DNA from: an uncultured Bacteroides sp.
Lineage (GTDB): Bacteria; Bacteroidota; Bacteroidia; Bacteroidales; Bacteroidaceae
Direction of reading: 5' to 3'
Length of the DNA: 64,000 bases
NCBI GenBank assembly: GCA_947074195.1
Contig: CAMTOS010000002.1
Coordinates: 20,091 to 84,090 of the forward strand
Made by a program: the position numbers and the translations under genes. Below, in pieces: positions 41,216 through 51,189 of this stretch (position 1 is the stretch's first letter; each line of letters opens with the position of its first letter). The notes below the pieces were generated by a model. The model had not been told where the DNA came from and searched no databases. It worked only from the letters and a program-made list of their open reading frames with translations.

Positions 41216-42499
41216 TCAGGCACAGCCCATCGCGTTTCCTTTACAACCCGAACCGCACTTAAACTCGTTTGGTTTGGCAATAGTTTTTATAGGTTTATGG
41301 TTATAAACTCCTTCAAGTCCTTCATCAATCAATCCCGTCATTTCAATTACGTTTGTACCGCAATTATTAATGATGCTTTTAGGGTTTTCGCCAACGCTGC
41401 TGACCAAAAGTGCACGGCAATCTTTAATTGTTTTGGCCAGATCAACCCATCTCTGATCACCACCACCTGCTTTGGGCAATGCCCGCATTTCTTTAAACTG
41501 AAATCCTTTAGGCGTTTGCTGATAGATATAGAGATGCATCGCTTCTCCCAAATGGAGATTCACTAACAGGCCTTCGTTGGTAGCTACGGCAACAAATGGT
41601 TTGTTGCTTAACTCTTCATCCGACGTCGTCATTACTTTTTGGAGAATATGGTACGAGTCAGATAAATCATGACCCAGCAGACCGGCTGCATCTGCACGAC
41701 AACGCGCACAATGCGACATCATGGGCAGATGTTCTTTTGAAAACTCTCTGACACGCATAATCTCTACCGGAGTTGGCTTTTCTATCTCTTCAAAAGGAGT
41801 ATCTTCGGTCGGTATTAAAGGAATACAGTTCATGATGTCAGCGCCGAGCTCTTTACATACTCTGGCAACTTCGGGGATATGTGTATCATTAATACCGGGG
41901 ATAATGATAGAGTTGATCTTTACAACAATACCATGTGCTTTCAGCAATGGAATACATTTGAGTTGTCGCTCCAGCAATAAAGCCGCTCCTGCAACACCTC
42001 TGTATACTTTCCGTTGGAAACGTACCCAGCGATAAATCCGTGCAGATATTTCAGGATCTACAGCATTGATAGTAATAGTCACATGCGTCACACCAAGAGT
42101 TGCAATCTCATCTATATGTGGTTCAAGTTCAAGTCCGTTAGACGAAAGACAGAAGATCTTTTCGGGGAATTCTTTATTAACCCTTCTGAGTGTCTCCATG
42201 GTTTCCTCGGCATTGGCAAAAGGATCGCCCGGACCAGCAATGCCTACCACAGAGATATTATCAATAACCTCAGATAATTCCTTCAGGTACATGGTAGCTT
42301 TACCGGGAGTCAGTACCCCCGATGTAACACCAGGACGGCTCTCATTTACACAATCATATTTACGGTTGCAGTAATTACACTGAATATTGCATTTCGGTGC
42401 AACCGGAAGATGAACGCGTGCATATTTATGCTTTGCATCCTCATTAAAACAAGGATGTTTATGAATATCATTTTCAGTAATTAATTTAGCCATAACCAA
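41216..42499 (-). CDS. nifB: Nitrogenase cofactor biosynthesis radical SAM protein NifB (with C-terminal NifX-like domain)
   Basis: 'HPCFNEDAKHKYARVHLPVAPKCNIQCNYCNRKYDCVNESRPGVTS', 'GPGDPFAN'; C-terminal 'KPFVAVATNEGLLVNLHLGEA'. Confidence 0.97.
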   Translation of the reverse strand: MVMAKLITENDIHKHPCFNEDAKHKYARVHLPVAPKCNIQCNYCNRKYDCVNESRPGVTSGVLTPGKATMYLKELSEVIDNISVVGIAGPGDPFANAEETMETLRRVNKEFPEKIFCLSSNGLELEPHIDEIATLGVTHVTITINAVDPEISARIYRWVRFQRKVYRGVAGAALLLERQLKCIPLLKAHGIVVKINSIIIPGINDTHIPEVARVCKELGADIMNCIPLIPTEDTPFEEIEKPTPVEIMRVREFSKEHLPMMSHCARCRADAAGLLGHDLSDSYHILQKVMTTSDEELSNKPFVAVATNEGLLVNLHLGEAMHLYIYQQTPKGFQFKEMRALPKAGGGDQRWVDLAKTIKDCRALLVSSVGENPKSIINNCGTNVIEMTGLIDEGLEGVYNHKPIKTIAKPNEFKCGSGCKGNAMGCA

Positions 42500-42504
42500 T
42501 CTTT

Positions 42505-43914
42505 TTACATGTATTTATATCCAATAGGAGAGTGCTCCTGCTTATATTCCAAGAGTGCATTGACAATGGTATCGAAGAGGTTTTGAGTACCTTCATAGCA
42601 CAAATGCTTTATGCGTGGACCGCCAACACGATCGTGAACAGGAAAACCGATGCGTACGATAGGTATACCCAGTTCGCGGGCAATGTAATACCCTTTACTA
42701 TTCCCTATAATAAAATCGGGTTTCAGCTCTTTGGCCATTTCACGGATTGTTTCGAAATCGGCACCCGAAAGGATTTCTGTATCGGTAAACATTTCCGCAT
42801 TATGCTTCAATAACTCTTTTCGCATCATTCTGCTTTCTCCGCCAGAGGCAATGATTACGGGCTTTATTCCTATTTCGGCCAAAAACAAACTCATGGCAAT
42901 AACCAGATCTTCTTCGCCGTAAACCACCGCTTTTTTACCAAAGACATATTTGTGTCCGTCAATATAGGCATCTACTAATCTGCCGCGTTGCAATGTGTAT
43001 TTTTCAGGAACCGGCTGTTGTGTTATGGCAGAGAGGGTATTCATAAAGGCATCTGTGGCCTCAATGCCAATTGGCATAATCAGCTGATGATTCTGAATAT
43101 ACATCTGCTTTTGCAACCATTCGCCTGCACTGACTACCGAAGCACGATTAAGAATAAACTCCGATACTGAACCTTTATTCAGTACGGTACCAAATTCGAT
43201 AGTGGCTACTGCTTTGCCTGTTTTCTTCAGATCCTCAACCTTAGTCCCTCCTTCAGGAATCAGATGATAATCGTTCCAGCAGGGATTATCCATAGATGCC
43301 GAATAGTCGGGAAATAAAGTATAATCAATTCCGAAATCAGTAACGATATCCTTTAGCATGCGGATATCGGCAGGAGATATAAAACCGGAAAAAAGATTAA
43401 TCCGGTTTTCTCTTTTACCTTCCTGTGCAAGTGTTTTGACGGTTGATAGAACAGCTTCATGAAAGCCATCCATGTGCGTGCCGTTGTAGCTTGGGGTCGA
43501 TGCATGTATAAATACAGGCATTGTTTTGTCGTCACCTTTCAATTCTTTATATTCGGCAATAAGCGATGGAATATCTTCTCCGATAGTTTCCGATAAACAG
43601 GTGGATGCTATTCCCATTACTGCCGGTGCATATTGCTTGCGGATATTATCAATACCGGTAATGAAATTCCGGTTACCGCCATATATAGTAGTTTCTTCGC
43701 TGAAATTTGATGATGCGATATCCATCGGCTCTTTATAATGACTGATGAGATACCGGCGAATATAAGTGGCGCATCCCTGAGAACCATGAATCATTGGGAT
43801 ACATCCTTCAATACCTTTAAATACCATAGATGCACCAAGCGGTGAACATAGCTTGCAGGCATTTCTTGATGCCGCATAAGGTTTTACTTTTGTTGTTGTT
43901 CCTTCTTTTTGCAT
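42505..43914 (-). CDS. nifN: Nitrogenase FeMo-cofactor scaffold protein NifN
   Basis: NifK-like scaffold: 'NACKLCSPLGASMVFKGIEGCIPMIHGSQGCATYIRRYLISHYKEPMDIASSNFSEE'; between nifE and nifB. Confidence 0.93.
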   Translation of the reverse strand: MQKEGTTTKVKPYAASRNACKLCSPLGASMVFKGIEGCIPMIHGSQGCATYIRRYLISHYKEPMDIASSNFSEETTIYGGNRNFITGIDNIRKQYAPAVMGIASTCLSETIGEDIPSLIAEYKELKGDDKTMPVFIHASTPSYNGTHMDGFHEAVLSTVKTLAQEGKRENRINLFSGFISPADIRMLKDIVTDFGIDYTLFPDYSASMDNPCWNDYHLIPEGGTKVEDLKKTGKAVATIEFGTVLNKGSVSEFILNRASVVSAGEWLQKQMYIQNHQLIMPIGIEATDAFMNTLSAITQQPVPEKYTLQRGRLVDAYIDGHKYVFGKKAVVYGEEDLVIAMSLFLAEIGIKPVIIASGGESRMMRKELLKHNAEMFTDTEILSGADFETIREMAKELKPDFIIGNSKGYYIARELGIPIVRIGFPVHDRVGGPRIKHLCYEGTQNLFDTIVNALLEYKQEHSPIGYKYM

Positions 43915-44049
43915 AGTGATCCATCTTTTTACATCTGTTATAATACCAAATTCATGCCAAAGAACATGTTTTTGGAAAATTAATCTCTAAGTGGCTGTAA
44001 AATAATTAATTATAATTGGTGAGGGTTTTTCCTCGTGAGGTGAGTGTCT

Positions 44050-44061
44050 TACTTTTATGTG
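44050..44061. promoter_or_regulatory. Degenerate TACAT-NN-ATGTA site (TACTTTTATGTG), 30 bp from the 44080 site
   Basis: Two mismatches to the core; start-to-start spacing of 30 bp matches the 53117/53147 pair. Confidence 0.35.
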
Positions 44062-44079
44062 ATAAGAAGTTTTAAATCT

Positions 44080-44091
44080 TACATTTATGTA
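44080..44091. promoter_or_regulatory. TACATttATGTA palindrome upstream of nifN
   Basis: Perfect TACAT-NN-ATGTA in the 181-bp nifE-nifN gap. Confidence 0.6.
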
Positions 44092-44095
44092 GCAT

Positions 44096-45421
44096 TTAAC
44101 GAACGAATTTCCATACCGGACTCATACATGTGGCATAAACTTCTTTTGCAAAATTCAGCATACCATCATAGCCGGCAAGCGGTTCTTTGCGCTCATGATT
44201 GTGGTCGCAAAATCCCAGACCAATCTTATAAGCAATAGGCCGTTCTTTAACTCCACCAATAAAAAGATCCGCTTTCGTCTCTTTTACAAAAGTTGATAGC
44301 TCCACCGGATTAGCATCATCCACAATTATCGTATCATCATCGCAAAGTTGCTGAATCAGTTTATAGTCATCCTTATCTCCCGTTTGCGATCCGATAACGA
44401 CAGTCTTAACTCCAATCAGGCGAAGAGCCTTGACTAAAGAGATAGCCTTAAATGCACCGCCAACATAAATCGCTGCACGTTTACCGTTGAGTGCTTCTTT
44501 ATACTCTGCCAGTGCCGGAATAAGACGATTCAGTTCATCGCGTACCAGTATGCGGGCTTTCTCCAATAATTCATCACTCTTAAAAAAACGGGCCACGTCA
44601 TACAGGGCATCACTCATATCCTCGATGCCAAAATAAGATACCCGCATAAAAGGAATGCCATATTTCTCTTTCATGTCTTTGGCTAAGTGCGTCATTGACC
44701 CGGAGCATTGTACAACATTCAGCTCTGCATTATGCGCATTGCGTATATCATCCACCCGGCCGTCTCCTGTTATCGTCGCATTGACATGCACACCCATTTT
44801 GCGGTAATAATCCAGTAAGATCCAGAGTTCACCTGCCAGATTGAAATCGCCCAGAATATTAATGGAATATTTAGGAACCGGTTTATCGAGCGTTCCCACT
44901 AATTTAGATAACGCTTCGCACGCCACTTTATAACCATCTTTCTTAGATCCCTGAAAGCCCGGAGCCTGTACAGGTATAATGGGTATGCCTTTTTCTTTCT
45001 CCATCTGTGAACAAAGAGATTCTACGTCATCACCAATCACACCCACAATGCATGTTGTATAAACAAATGCGGCTTTAGGCTGATGCTTTTCTATTAAGCC
45101 ATCCAGCGCCTTTCGTAGTTTTTCTATTCCTCCGAATACGATATCTCTTTCTCTTAAATCTGTCGAAAAACTTAAGCGATGTAGTTCAGGTCCCGATGAA
45201 AGAGATCCGCGGATATCCCAGGTGTAAGCTGCACAACCGATGGGACCATGAATGATATGCAGTGCATCGACAATAGGGTAGAGCACCACCCGCGAACCAC
45301 AAAAGACACATGCACGCTGGCTTACAGAACCAGCCAGACTAACTTTGCCGCAATCTATTTCCTGAGCTCCCTGACCGACACGGGAGATTTGCTTTTTTCT
45401 ACCTTCTAATATACCTTCCAT
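44096..45421 (-). CDS. nifE: Nitrogenase FeMo-cofactor scaffold protein NifE
   Basis: 'SQRACVFCGSRVVLYPIVDALHIIHGPIGCAAYTWDIRGSLSSG', 'YTTCIVGVIGDD'. Confidence 0.94.
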   Translation of the reverse strand: MEGILEGRKKQISRVGQGAQEIDCGKVSLAGSVSQRACVFCGSRVVLYPIVDALHIIHGPIGCAAYTWDIRGSLSSGPELHRLSFSTDLRERDIVFGGIEKLRKALDGLIEKHQPKAAFVYTTCIVGVIGDDVESLCSQMEKEKGIPIIPVQAPGFQGSKKDGYKVACEALSKLVGTLDKPVPKYSINILGDFNLAGELWILLDYYRKMGVHVNATITGDGRVDDIRNAHNAELNVVQCSGSMTHLAKDMKEKYGIPFMRVSYFGIEDMSDALYDVARFFKSDELLEKARILVRDELNRLIPALAEYKEALNGKRAAIYVGGAFKAISLVKALRLIGVKTVVIGSQTGDKDDYKLIQQLCDDDTIIVDDANPVELSTFVKETKADLFIGGVKERPIAYKIGLGFCDHNHERKEPLAGYDGMLNFAKEVYATCMSPVWKFVR

Positions 45422-45446
45422 AACGATAAGAATTTAATATAAATGT

Positions 45447-45486
45447 ACGGGTGAATCCCTTCCATGAAGAATAAAGAATCACCCGT
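45447..45486 (-). promoter_or_regulatory. Intercistronic hairpin between nifK and nifE
   Basis: 8-bp arms acgggtga/tcacccgt with 24-nt loop, in the 82-bp gap. Confidence 0.45.
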
Positions 45487-45503
45487 CTGATTATGGTATA
45501 AGA

Positions 45504-46889
45504 TTACATTTGGAATTCAACCTTTTCATCCGGACATACACGATCCTGATGATCCATCAATGCATTTAAGATTTGAATGGTTAGATTAATTGCACCTGTG
45601 TAGCAAGTCTTCGGAAAGTAGTTATGTCCTGCTCTGTCGGCAATCGGGAATCCAAAACGAATGAACGGGGTATCTTCATCCCGGGCAATATATTTGCCAT
45701 AGGTATTCCCAATCAATAGATCAACCCCTTCCTGTTTTATCCACTGGTGCAGCTGAAACATATCGGCATTGGCTCCGCTTTTATATTTCGCTTCGGGTAT
45801 ATCTTTTAGCAATTCAGCCATGCGTTCATCAAAAGGCTTACCGGGTGTGCCTGTAACGATATAAACTGGTTTCATATCAAGCGAAATCAGAAATTCGGTA
45901 AGTGGAATCAGTGTATCCGGGTCTCCCCATAACGCCACTCGTTTGCCATAAAAATATTTCTGATTATCAGCTATCATGTCGATAAGACGGGCACGCTCTT
46001 CTGTTATAGAATCGGGTACAGGAACATTTGCATGACGACTGAGCGACATGATGAAACGGTCGGTAGCTTTCAAACCGATGGGAATATCATCTACTTCGAA
46101 TTTCACTTTACATTTATTCTCGAGTTTGATGCAAGCATCCTGTGTGCAATACTCACCAAGTCCGATAGTAAATTTGCTGTCACCCGTAGCAATCATATCC
46201 TTTTGGGTTGTACCGCCTTTAGGATACATCACATATTTTCCGTTTAAACCGGTGTCCAGCACATCAGTCATATCGGGAAATAAAATGATGCGGGCTTCCA
46301 TCTCTTTGGCTACACGTTTAATTTCGCGCATATCCGATGGTTCCATCCATCCGGCAATGATATTCACCACATTTTTCTTTTTCGGAGTAGCAGTCGAGAA
46401 GAACTTAACGAATGCCGAAAGCTGACTGGAATAACCAGTAATATGGCTTCCCACATAAGAAGGGGTATTGCAATAGATCACCTTTTTCCCTTCAGGTATT
46501 TTACCATCTTCATTCGCTTTAGAAACAATCTGCGTAAGGTCATCTCCGATTGTTTCAGAAAGGCAAGTCGTATGTACTGCAACGATATCCGGGTTATAAA
46601 CCGTAAATATGGTATCTATGGCCTGTACAAGATTAGCTGAACCACCAAATACGGAAGAACCTTCAGAGAATGAAGAGGTTGAGGCCATTATAGGCTCCTT
46701 GAAGTGGCGTGTAAGAGTACTTCGGTGATAAGCGCAGCAACCTTGCGATCCGTGGCTATGCGGCAAGCACCCATGCAGTCCGAAAGCTGCATACATGGCC
46801 CCGATGGGCTGGCAGGTCTTTGCCGGATTAATCGTAAGAGATTTCCTTTCAATCTCCTTAGCTGTAGTATGTTTTAGTAGCATAATCAA
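45504..46889 (-). CDS. nifK: Nitrogenase MoFe protein beta subunit
   Basis: 'NPAKTCQPIGAMYAAFGLHGCLPHSHGSQGCCAYHRSTLTRHFKEPIMASTSSFSEGSSVFGG'. Confidence 0.97.
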   Translation of the reverse strand: MIMLLKHTTAKEIERKSLTINPAKTCQPIGAMYAAFGLHGCLPHSHGSQGCCAYHRSTLTRHFKEPIMASTSSFSEGSSVFGGSANLVQAIDTIFTVYNPDIVAVHTTCLSETIGDDLTQIVSKANEDGKIPEGKKVIYCNTPSYVGSHITGYSSQLSAFVKFFSTATPKKKNVVNIIAGWMEPSDMREIKRVAKEMEARIILFPDMTDVLDTGLNGKYVMYPKGGTTQKDMIATGDSKFTIGLGEYCTQDACIKLENKCKVKFEVDDIPIGLKATDRFIMSLSRHANVPVPDSITEERARLIDMIADNQKYFYGKRVALWGDPDTLIPLTEFLISLDMKPVYIVTGTPGKPFDERMAELLKDIPEAKYKSGANADMFQLHQWIKQEGVDLLIGNTYGKYIARDEDTPFIRFGFPIADRAGHNYFPKTCYTGAINLTIQILNALMDHQDRVCPDEKVEFQM

Positions 46890-46908
46890 TTTGTTTTAAG
46901 TGATTCAT

Positions 46909-48540
46909 TCAATAGGCGTATGATGCTTCCACAACTTCTTCCATTTCCCATGGCGCTTTCATTTCTTTCCAGATGGTACAACAGGCAATCTGTTCAATAT
47001 CTTTATAGAAATTAATAGCACCCTCGAAAGCGGCATATGGGCCACCATAGTCATAATTATGCAACTGTTTCAATGGAACACCCATTTTCTGTACACAGAA
47101 TTTCTCTTTAATACCGGCACAGAAGATATCTGGCTTATACATTTCGATCAGTTTCTCCATTTCATAATGACTTAAGTCATCAATCACCAGAGTTCCTTTC
47201 TGCATTTCAGCCATCATTCCTTCGTATCCGTTGAATTCAAGTCCTTCCGCAGTGAGTGCATTCAGTTCATCTTCGGTTTTACGGGCACGATATCTGGTCG
47301 GATCCTTCTCAACCGTAATTTGTTCGATGTTACGACTATCTGCATCAATTACAATGCTTGGAATTACGCGGCGTCCTTCGTAGTCATCACGGTGACCAAA
47401 TTCATAACCGGCAGCCAGAGTTGTCATGCCCAATTCATTGAAAAGTTCCTGATAATGATGAGCGCGGGAGCCACCAACAAACAACATCGCTGTTTTGCCT
47501 TTAGTCTTAAGTTTCGCTTTCTCGGCAGCTTCATTTACAGCTTTCATTTCTTCCTCAATCACTTCTTCGATTTTATCAATCAATTCCTGATCCTGGAAAT
47601 ATTTACCCACCTTTCTTAATGTTTTAGCAGTGGCTTCTGCACCAATCAGGTTAGCTTTCATCCATGGAATACCAAAAGAGGTTTCCAGCATTTCAGCCAC
47701 ATAGTTGATAGAACGATGACACATCACTAAGTTAAGATCGGCTGTATGGGCTGTCTGGAACTGATCCAGCGAAGAATTACCCGAGAAAGTAGCAACCAGT
47801 TCGATACCGCATTTTTCGAGAAGAGTTTCAATGGCAAAAGCATCCCCACCAATATTATACTCACCAAGAACATTGATGCGATATTTGAATTTGCCTTTTA
47901 CTGTATCATCCCGGCCAATCAGGTGACGCATCAGCTGATTGTTGGCAATGTGGTGACCTGCTGATTGAGATACACCACGATACCCTTCGCACGAGAAACC
48001 AAATATATTGATATCACCGCCGATCTCTTCCATCATATGGCGGGCAACACGATGCACATCATCACCAATCAGTCCCACCGGACAAGTCGAAAAGATGGCA
48101 ATCGCTCTGGGATGAAACAGTTCATAAGCTTCGCGAATGGCCTGTTTCAGCTTTTCCTCACCTCCGAATACAATGTTCGAATCCTGCATATCGGTAGAAA
48201 ATGCATAAGGAATGAAGTTTGTATTATATTCATCGGGACGGGTTTGATTTCGGCGGGTCAGCCATGAATAAAAGGCACATCCAATGGGGCCATGCGTAAT
48301 ATTAACGATGTCGCGGGTAGGTCCGAGCACCACCCCTTTACATCCTGCATAAGTACAACCACGCTGAGTAATAATTCCCGGAATGGTTCTGACATTCGCC
48401 TGAATCTCAGGAATATCATTCGGATCGTTATAAGTAATTGCCTTATTCCTCTTTTTCCCCACTTTCTTTGGATAGATCTCCAATACTTCCTCTTTAAAAG
48501 AAGCAAGAGGGGTAATTATATCTTTTTCCATTCGATTCAA
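46909..48540 (-). CDS. nifD: Nitrogenase MoFe protein alpha subunit
   Basis: 'IPGIITQRGCTYAGCKGVVLGPTRDIVNITHGPIGCAFYSW', 'FGFSCEGYRGVSQSAGHHIANN'; 543 aa. Confidence 0.97.
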   Translation of the reverse strand: MNRMEKDIITPLASFKEEVLEIYPKKVGKKRNKAITYNDPNDIPEIQANVRTIPGIITQRGCTYAGCKGVVLGPTRDIVNITHGPIGCAFYSWLTRRNQTRPDEYNTNFIPYAFSTDMQDSNIVFGGEEKLKQAIREAYELFHPRAIAIFSTCPVGLIGDDVHRVARHMMEEIGGDINIFGFSCEGYRGVSQSAGHHIANNQLMRHLIGRDDTVKGKFKYRINVLGEYNIGGDAFAIETLLEKCGIELVATFSGNSSLDQFQTAHTADLNLVMCHRSINYVAEMLETSFGIPWMKANLIGAEATAKTLRKVGKYFQDQELIDKIEEVIEEEMKAVNEAAEKAKLKTKGKTAMLFVGGSRAHHYQELFNELGMTTLAAGYEFGHRDDYEGRRVIPSIVIDADSRNIEQITVEKDPTRYRARKTEDELNALTAEGLEFNGYEGMMAEMQKGTLVIDDLSHYEMEKLIEMYKPDIFCAGIKEKFCVQKMGVPLKQLHNYDYGGPYAAFEGAINFYKDIEQIACCTIWKEMKAPWEMEEVVEASYAY

Positions 48541-48543
48541 ATT

Positions 48544-48909
48544 TTAGTCAAGTGTTTTGTCACCTGTTTCACCTGTTCTGATGTGAACAGAATCCACTGT
48601 ATCTATCACAAAAATCTTACCGTCTCCGCTCGATCCGGTCTGATTCGTTTTGATAATGGTCTCTAAAGCCAGATCTTTTTTTTCATCAGTAACCACAAGC
48701 GAAATCATTCTTTTCGATTTTAATCGCGGCATTTCAGAAATCAAATCTCTCAGGGCAGGATCATACTTATCTGCTTTCTCAAGGTCACCATGTCCTTTAC
48801 CTCTGCCGAGCACAGGCATAACGGTGAACGATGGCAGACCAGCTTCCTGAAGGGCATTTTTAGTATCCTGCATTTTGGCTATCCGGAGAATTGCTAATAT
48901 TAATTTCAT
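48544..48909 (-). CDS. nifI2: PII-family nitrogenase regulator NifI2
   Basis: PII-like 'GRGKGHGDLEKADKYDP', 'GSSGDGKIFVIDTVDSVHIRTGE'; located between nifH and nifD. Confidence 0.92.
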   Translation of the reverse strand: MKLILAILRIAKMQDTKNALQEAGLPSFTVMPVLGRGKGHGDLEKADKYDPALRDLISEMPRLKSKRMISLVVTDEKKDLALETIIKTNQTGSSGDGKIFVIDTVDSVHIRTGETGDKTLD

Positions 48910-48926
48910 AGATCTTTAACTTTAGA

Positions 48927-49253
48927 TTATTTATCCATTTTACCCGATGAAATGGTATAAGTCTCTTCTACCGGAGTAACAAATATTTTACCATCACCAA
49001 ACTGACCCTCCGGACCCGAACGTGCGGCATCCATAATCGTTTCGACAACATAATCCTTGTCTGCTTCCGGAATTACAATCATCAGGAGGTCTTTAGGCAA
49101 TTCGTCATAAGTCACGTTTCCTACTTTCAATCCTCGTTGTCGTCCGCGTCCGAATACCGAAAGTTTCGTTACGGCGGGAAAGCCTGCATTAAATAAAGCG
49201 GCCATGACAACTGGCGATTTTTCTGGTCTCACAATGGCTCTTAAAAGATACAT
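48927..49253 (-). CDS. nifI1: PII-family nitrogenase regulator NifI1
   Basis: 'MYLLRAIVRPEKSPVVMAALFNAGFPAVTKLSVFGRGRQRG', 'GQFGDGKIFVTPVEETYTISSG'. Confidence 0.93.
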   Translation of the reverse strand: MYLLRAIVRPEKSPVVMAALFNAGFPAVTKLSVFGRGRQRGLKVGNVTYDELPKDLLMIVIPEADKDYVVETIMDAARSGPEGQFGDGKIFVTPVEETYTISSGKMDK

Positions 49254-49277
49254 AGTATTTTCTCCTATTTATTTTGG

Positions 49278-50114
<837 letters not shown>

Positions 50115-50172
50115 TTAATATTAATACATAGTGTAATCGTGAAAACTAAAAGATTAATTCTTTATTATTCAT

Positions 50173-50190
50173 TAAGAAAAAAGCGTGCCA
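50173..50190 (-). promoter_or_regulatory. sigma54-type promoter candidate upstream of nifH
   Basis: Minus strand TGGCACG-CTTT-TTTCT versus consensus TGGCACG-N4-TTGCW (one mismatch in the -12 element); about 80 bp upstream of nifH ATG. Confidence 0.65.
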
Positions 50191-50289
50191 TAATGTGATA
50201 GAAAGTGAAAGTAACTTTTGTTATGTGTTGTAAAATACTGATATATAGCAGTATATAAAATGATAATTTTTTAAAGCGAAGAGATTATA

Positions 50290-50323
50290 TAAAAAAAGTA
50301 TCCTACTGTTAAGGTAGGATACT
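50290..50323 (-). terminator. Terminator downstream of modA
   Basis: agtatcctac/gtaggatact stem with minus-strand T7 tract. Confidence 0.75.
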
Positions 50324-50333
50324 TCATACAATC

Positions 50334-50347
50334 TTACATTAATGTAA
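50334..50347. promoter_or_regulatory. TTACATtaATGTAA palindrome upstream of nifH
   Basis: Perfect 6-2-6 inverted repeat about 150 bp upstream of the nifH -24 element. Confidence 0.6.
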
Positions 50348-50397
50348 CTTTTAAGAGCCACTTATGTACATGTGCAAGATCTTATATTATTATCTGA

Positions 50398-51153
50398 TTA
50401 TTCACCTGCCGGAGATGCATAACCATATTTCTCCCACACCTCTTTTGTGGCCGGAGATAATACATAGTTCATAAACTTCTTCGCTTCAGGATTAGCGGCA
50501 TTCTGTTTAATAAGAATACAAGCCTGTTCAATTGGCGTATACATCGATTGTGGAATAACATATGCTTTACCTTTTTCAGTCATTTCGGGTGACAGAGCAA
50601 GCGATAAAGCAACAAAACCAACTTCTGCATTACCGGTATATGCAAACTGTGCAGCCTGAGAGATGTTATCGGCAAATACAATTTTTGGTTTTAATATTTC
50701 ATAAAGATCCTCTTTCTTCAGTAATTCAATCGATCTTTCGCCATAAGGTGCTGTTTCGGGTTTAGCTATCGAAATCTTTTTAACAGCAGGTTCAGTCAGA
50801 ACTGAAAGACCTTTATCAACGTCAACAGAAGTACTATACATCGCAAGTTTTCCGAAAGCATATGTTTTCATATCGCCATAAGTAACCCCTTTCTCTTTCA
50901 GTTTAAGTGGAAAGCTATTGTCTGCAGCCATAAAGAAATTGAAATTGGCTCCATTTAGAATCTGTTGTACCAGATTTCCCGAGGCACCGAATGTAATGTT
51001 TATCTTGCTACCGGGATTCACCTTTTCATAATCATTCTTTATTTCCTCAAGCACATATCTGAGATTGGCGGCAGCAGCCACATTCACTTTTTGTGCATTC
51101 ACTGTAAATACAACTGCAAAAAGCAAGCTGATTAAAAACATTGTTTTTTTCAT
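50398..51153 (-). CDS. modA: Molybdate ABC transporter substrate-binding protein
   Basis: Signal peptide; 'VNVAAAANLRYVLEEIKNDYEKVNPGSKINITFGASGNLVQQI', 'ETAPYGERSIELL'. Confidence 0.94.
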   Translation of the reverse strand: MKKTMFLISLLFAVVFTVNAQKVNVAAAANLRYVLEEIKNDYEKVNPGSKINITFGASGNLVQQILNGANFNFFMAADNSFPLKLKEKGVTYGDMKTYAFGKLAMYSTSVDVDKGLSVLTEPAVKKISIAKPETAPYGERSIELLKKEDLYEILKPKIVFADNISQAAQFAYTGNAEVGFVALSLALSPEMTEKGKAYVIPQSMYTPIEQACILIKQNAANPEAKKFMNYVLSPATKEVWEKYGYASPAGE

Positions 51154-51189
51154 AACATTTATTCTTTTAGAGTTTTAATACCTATGAAT

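Noticed and set aside
45504-48540. Alternative (V or Fe-only) nitrogenase
   Set aside because: No vnfG/anfG-like delta subunit between the alpha and beta genes; presence of NifE/N/V and molybdate transport fits the Mo enzyme.
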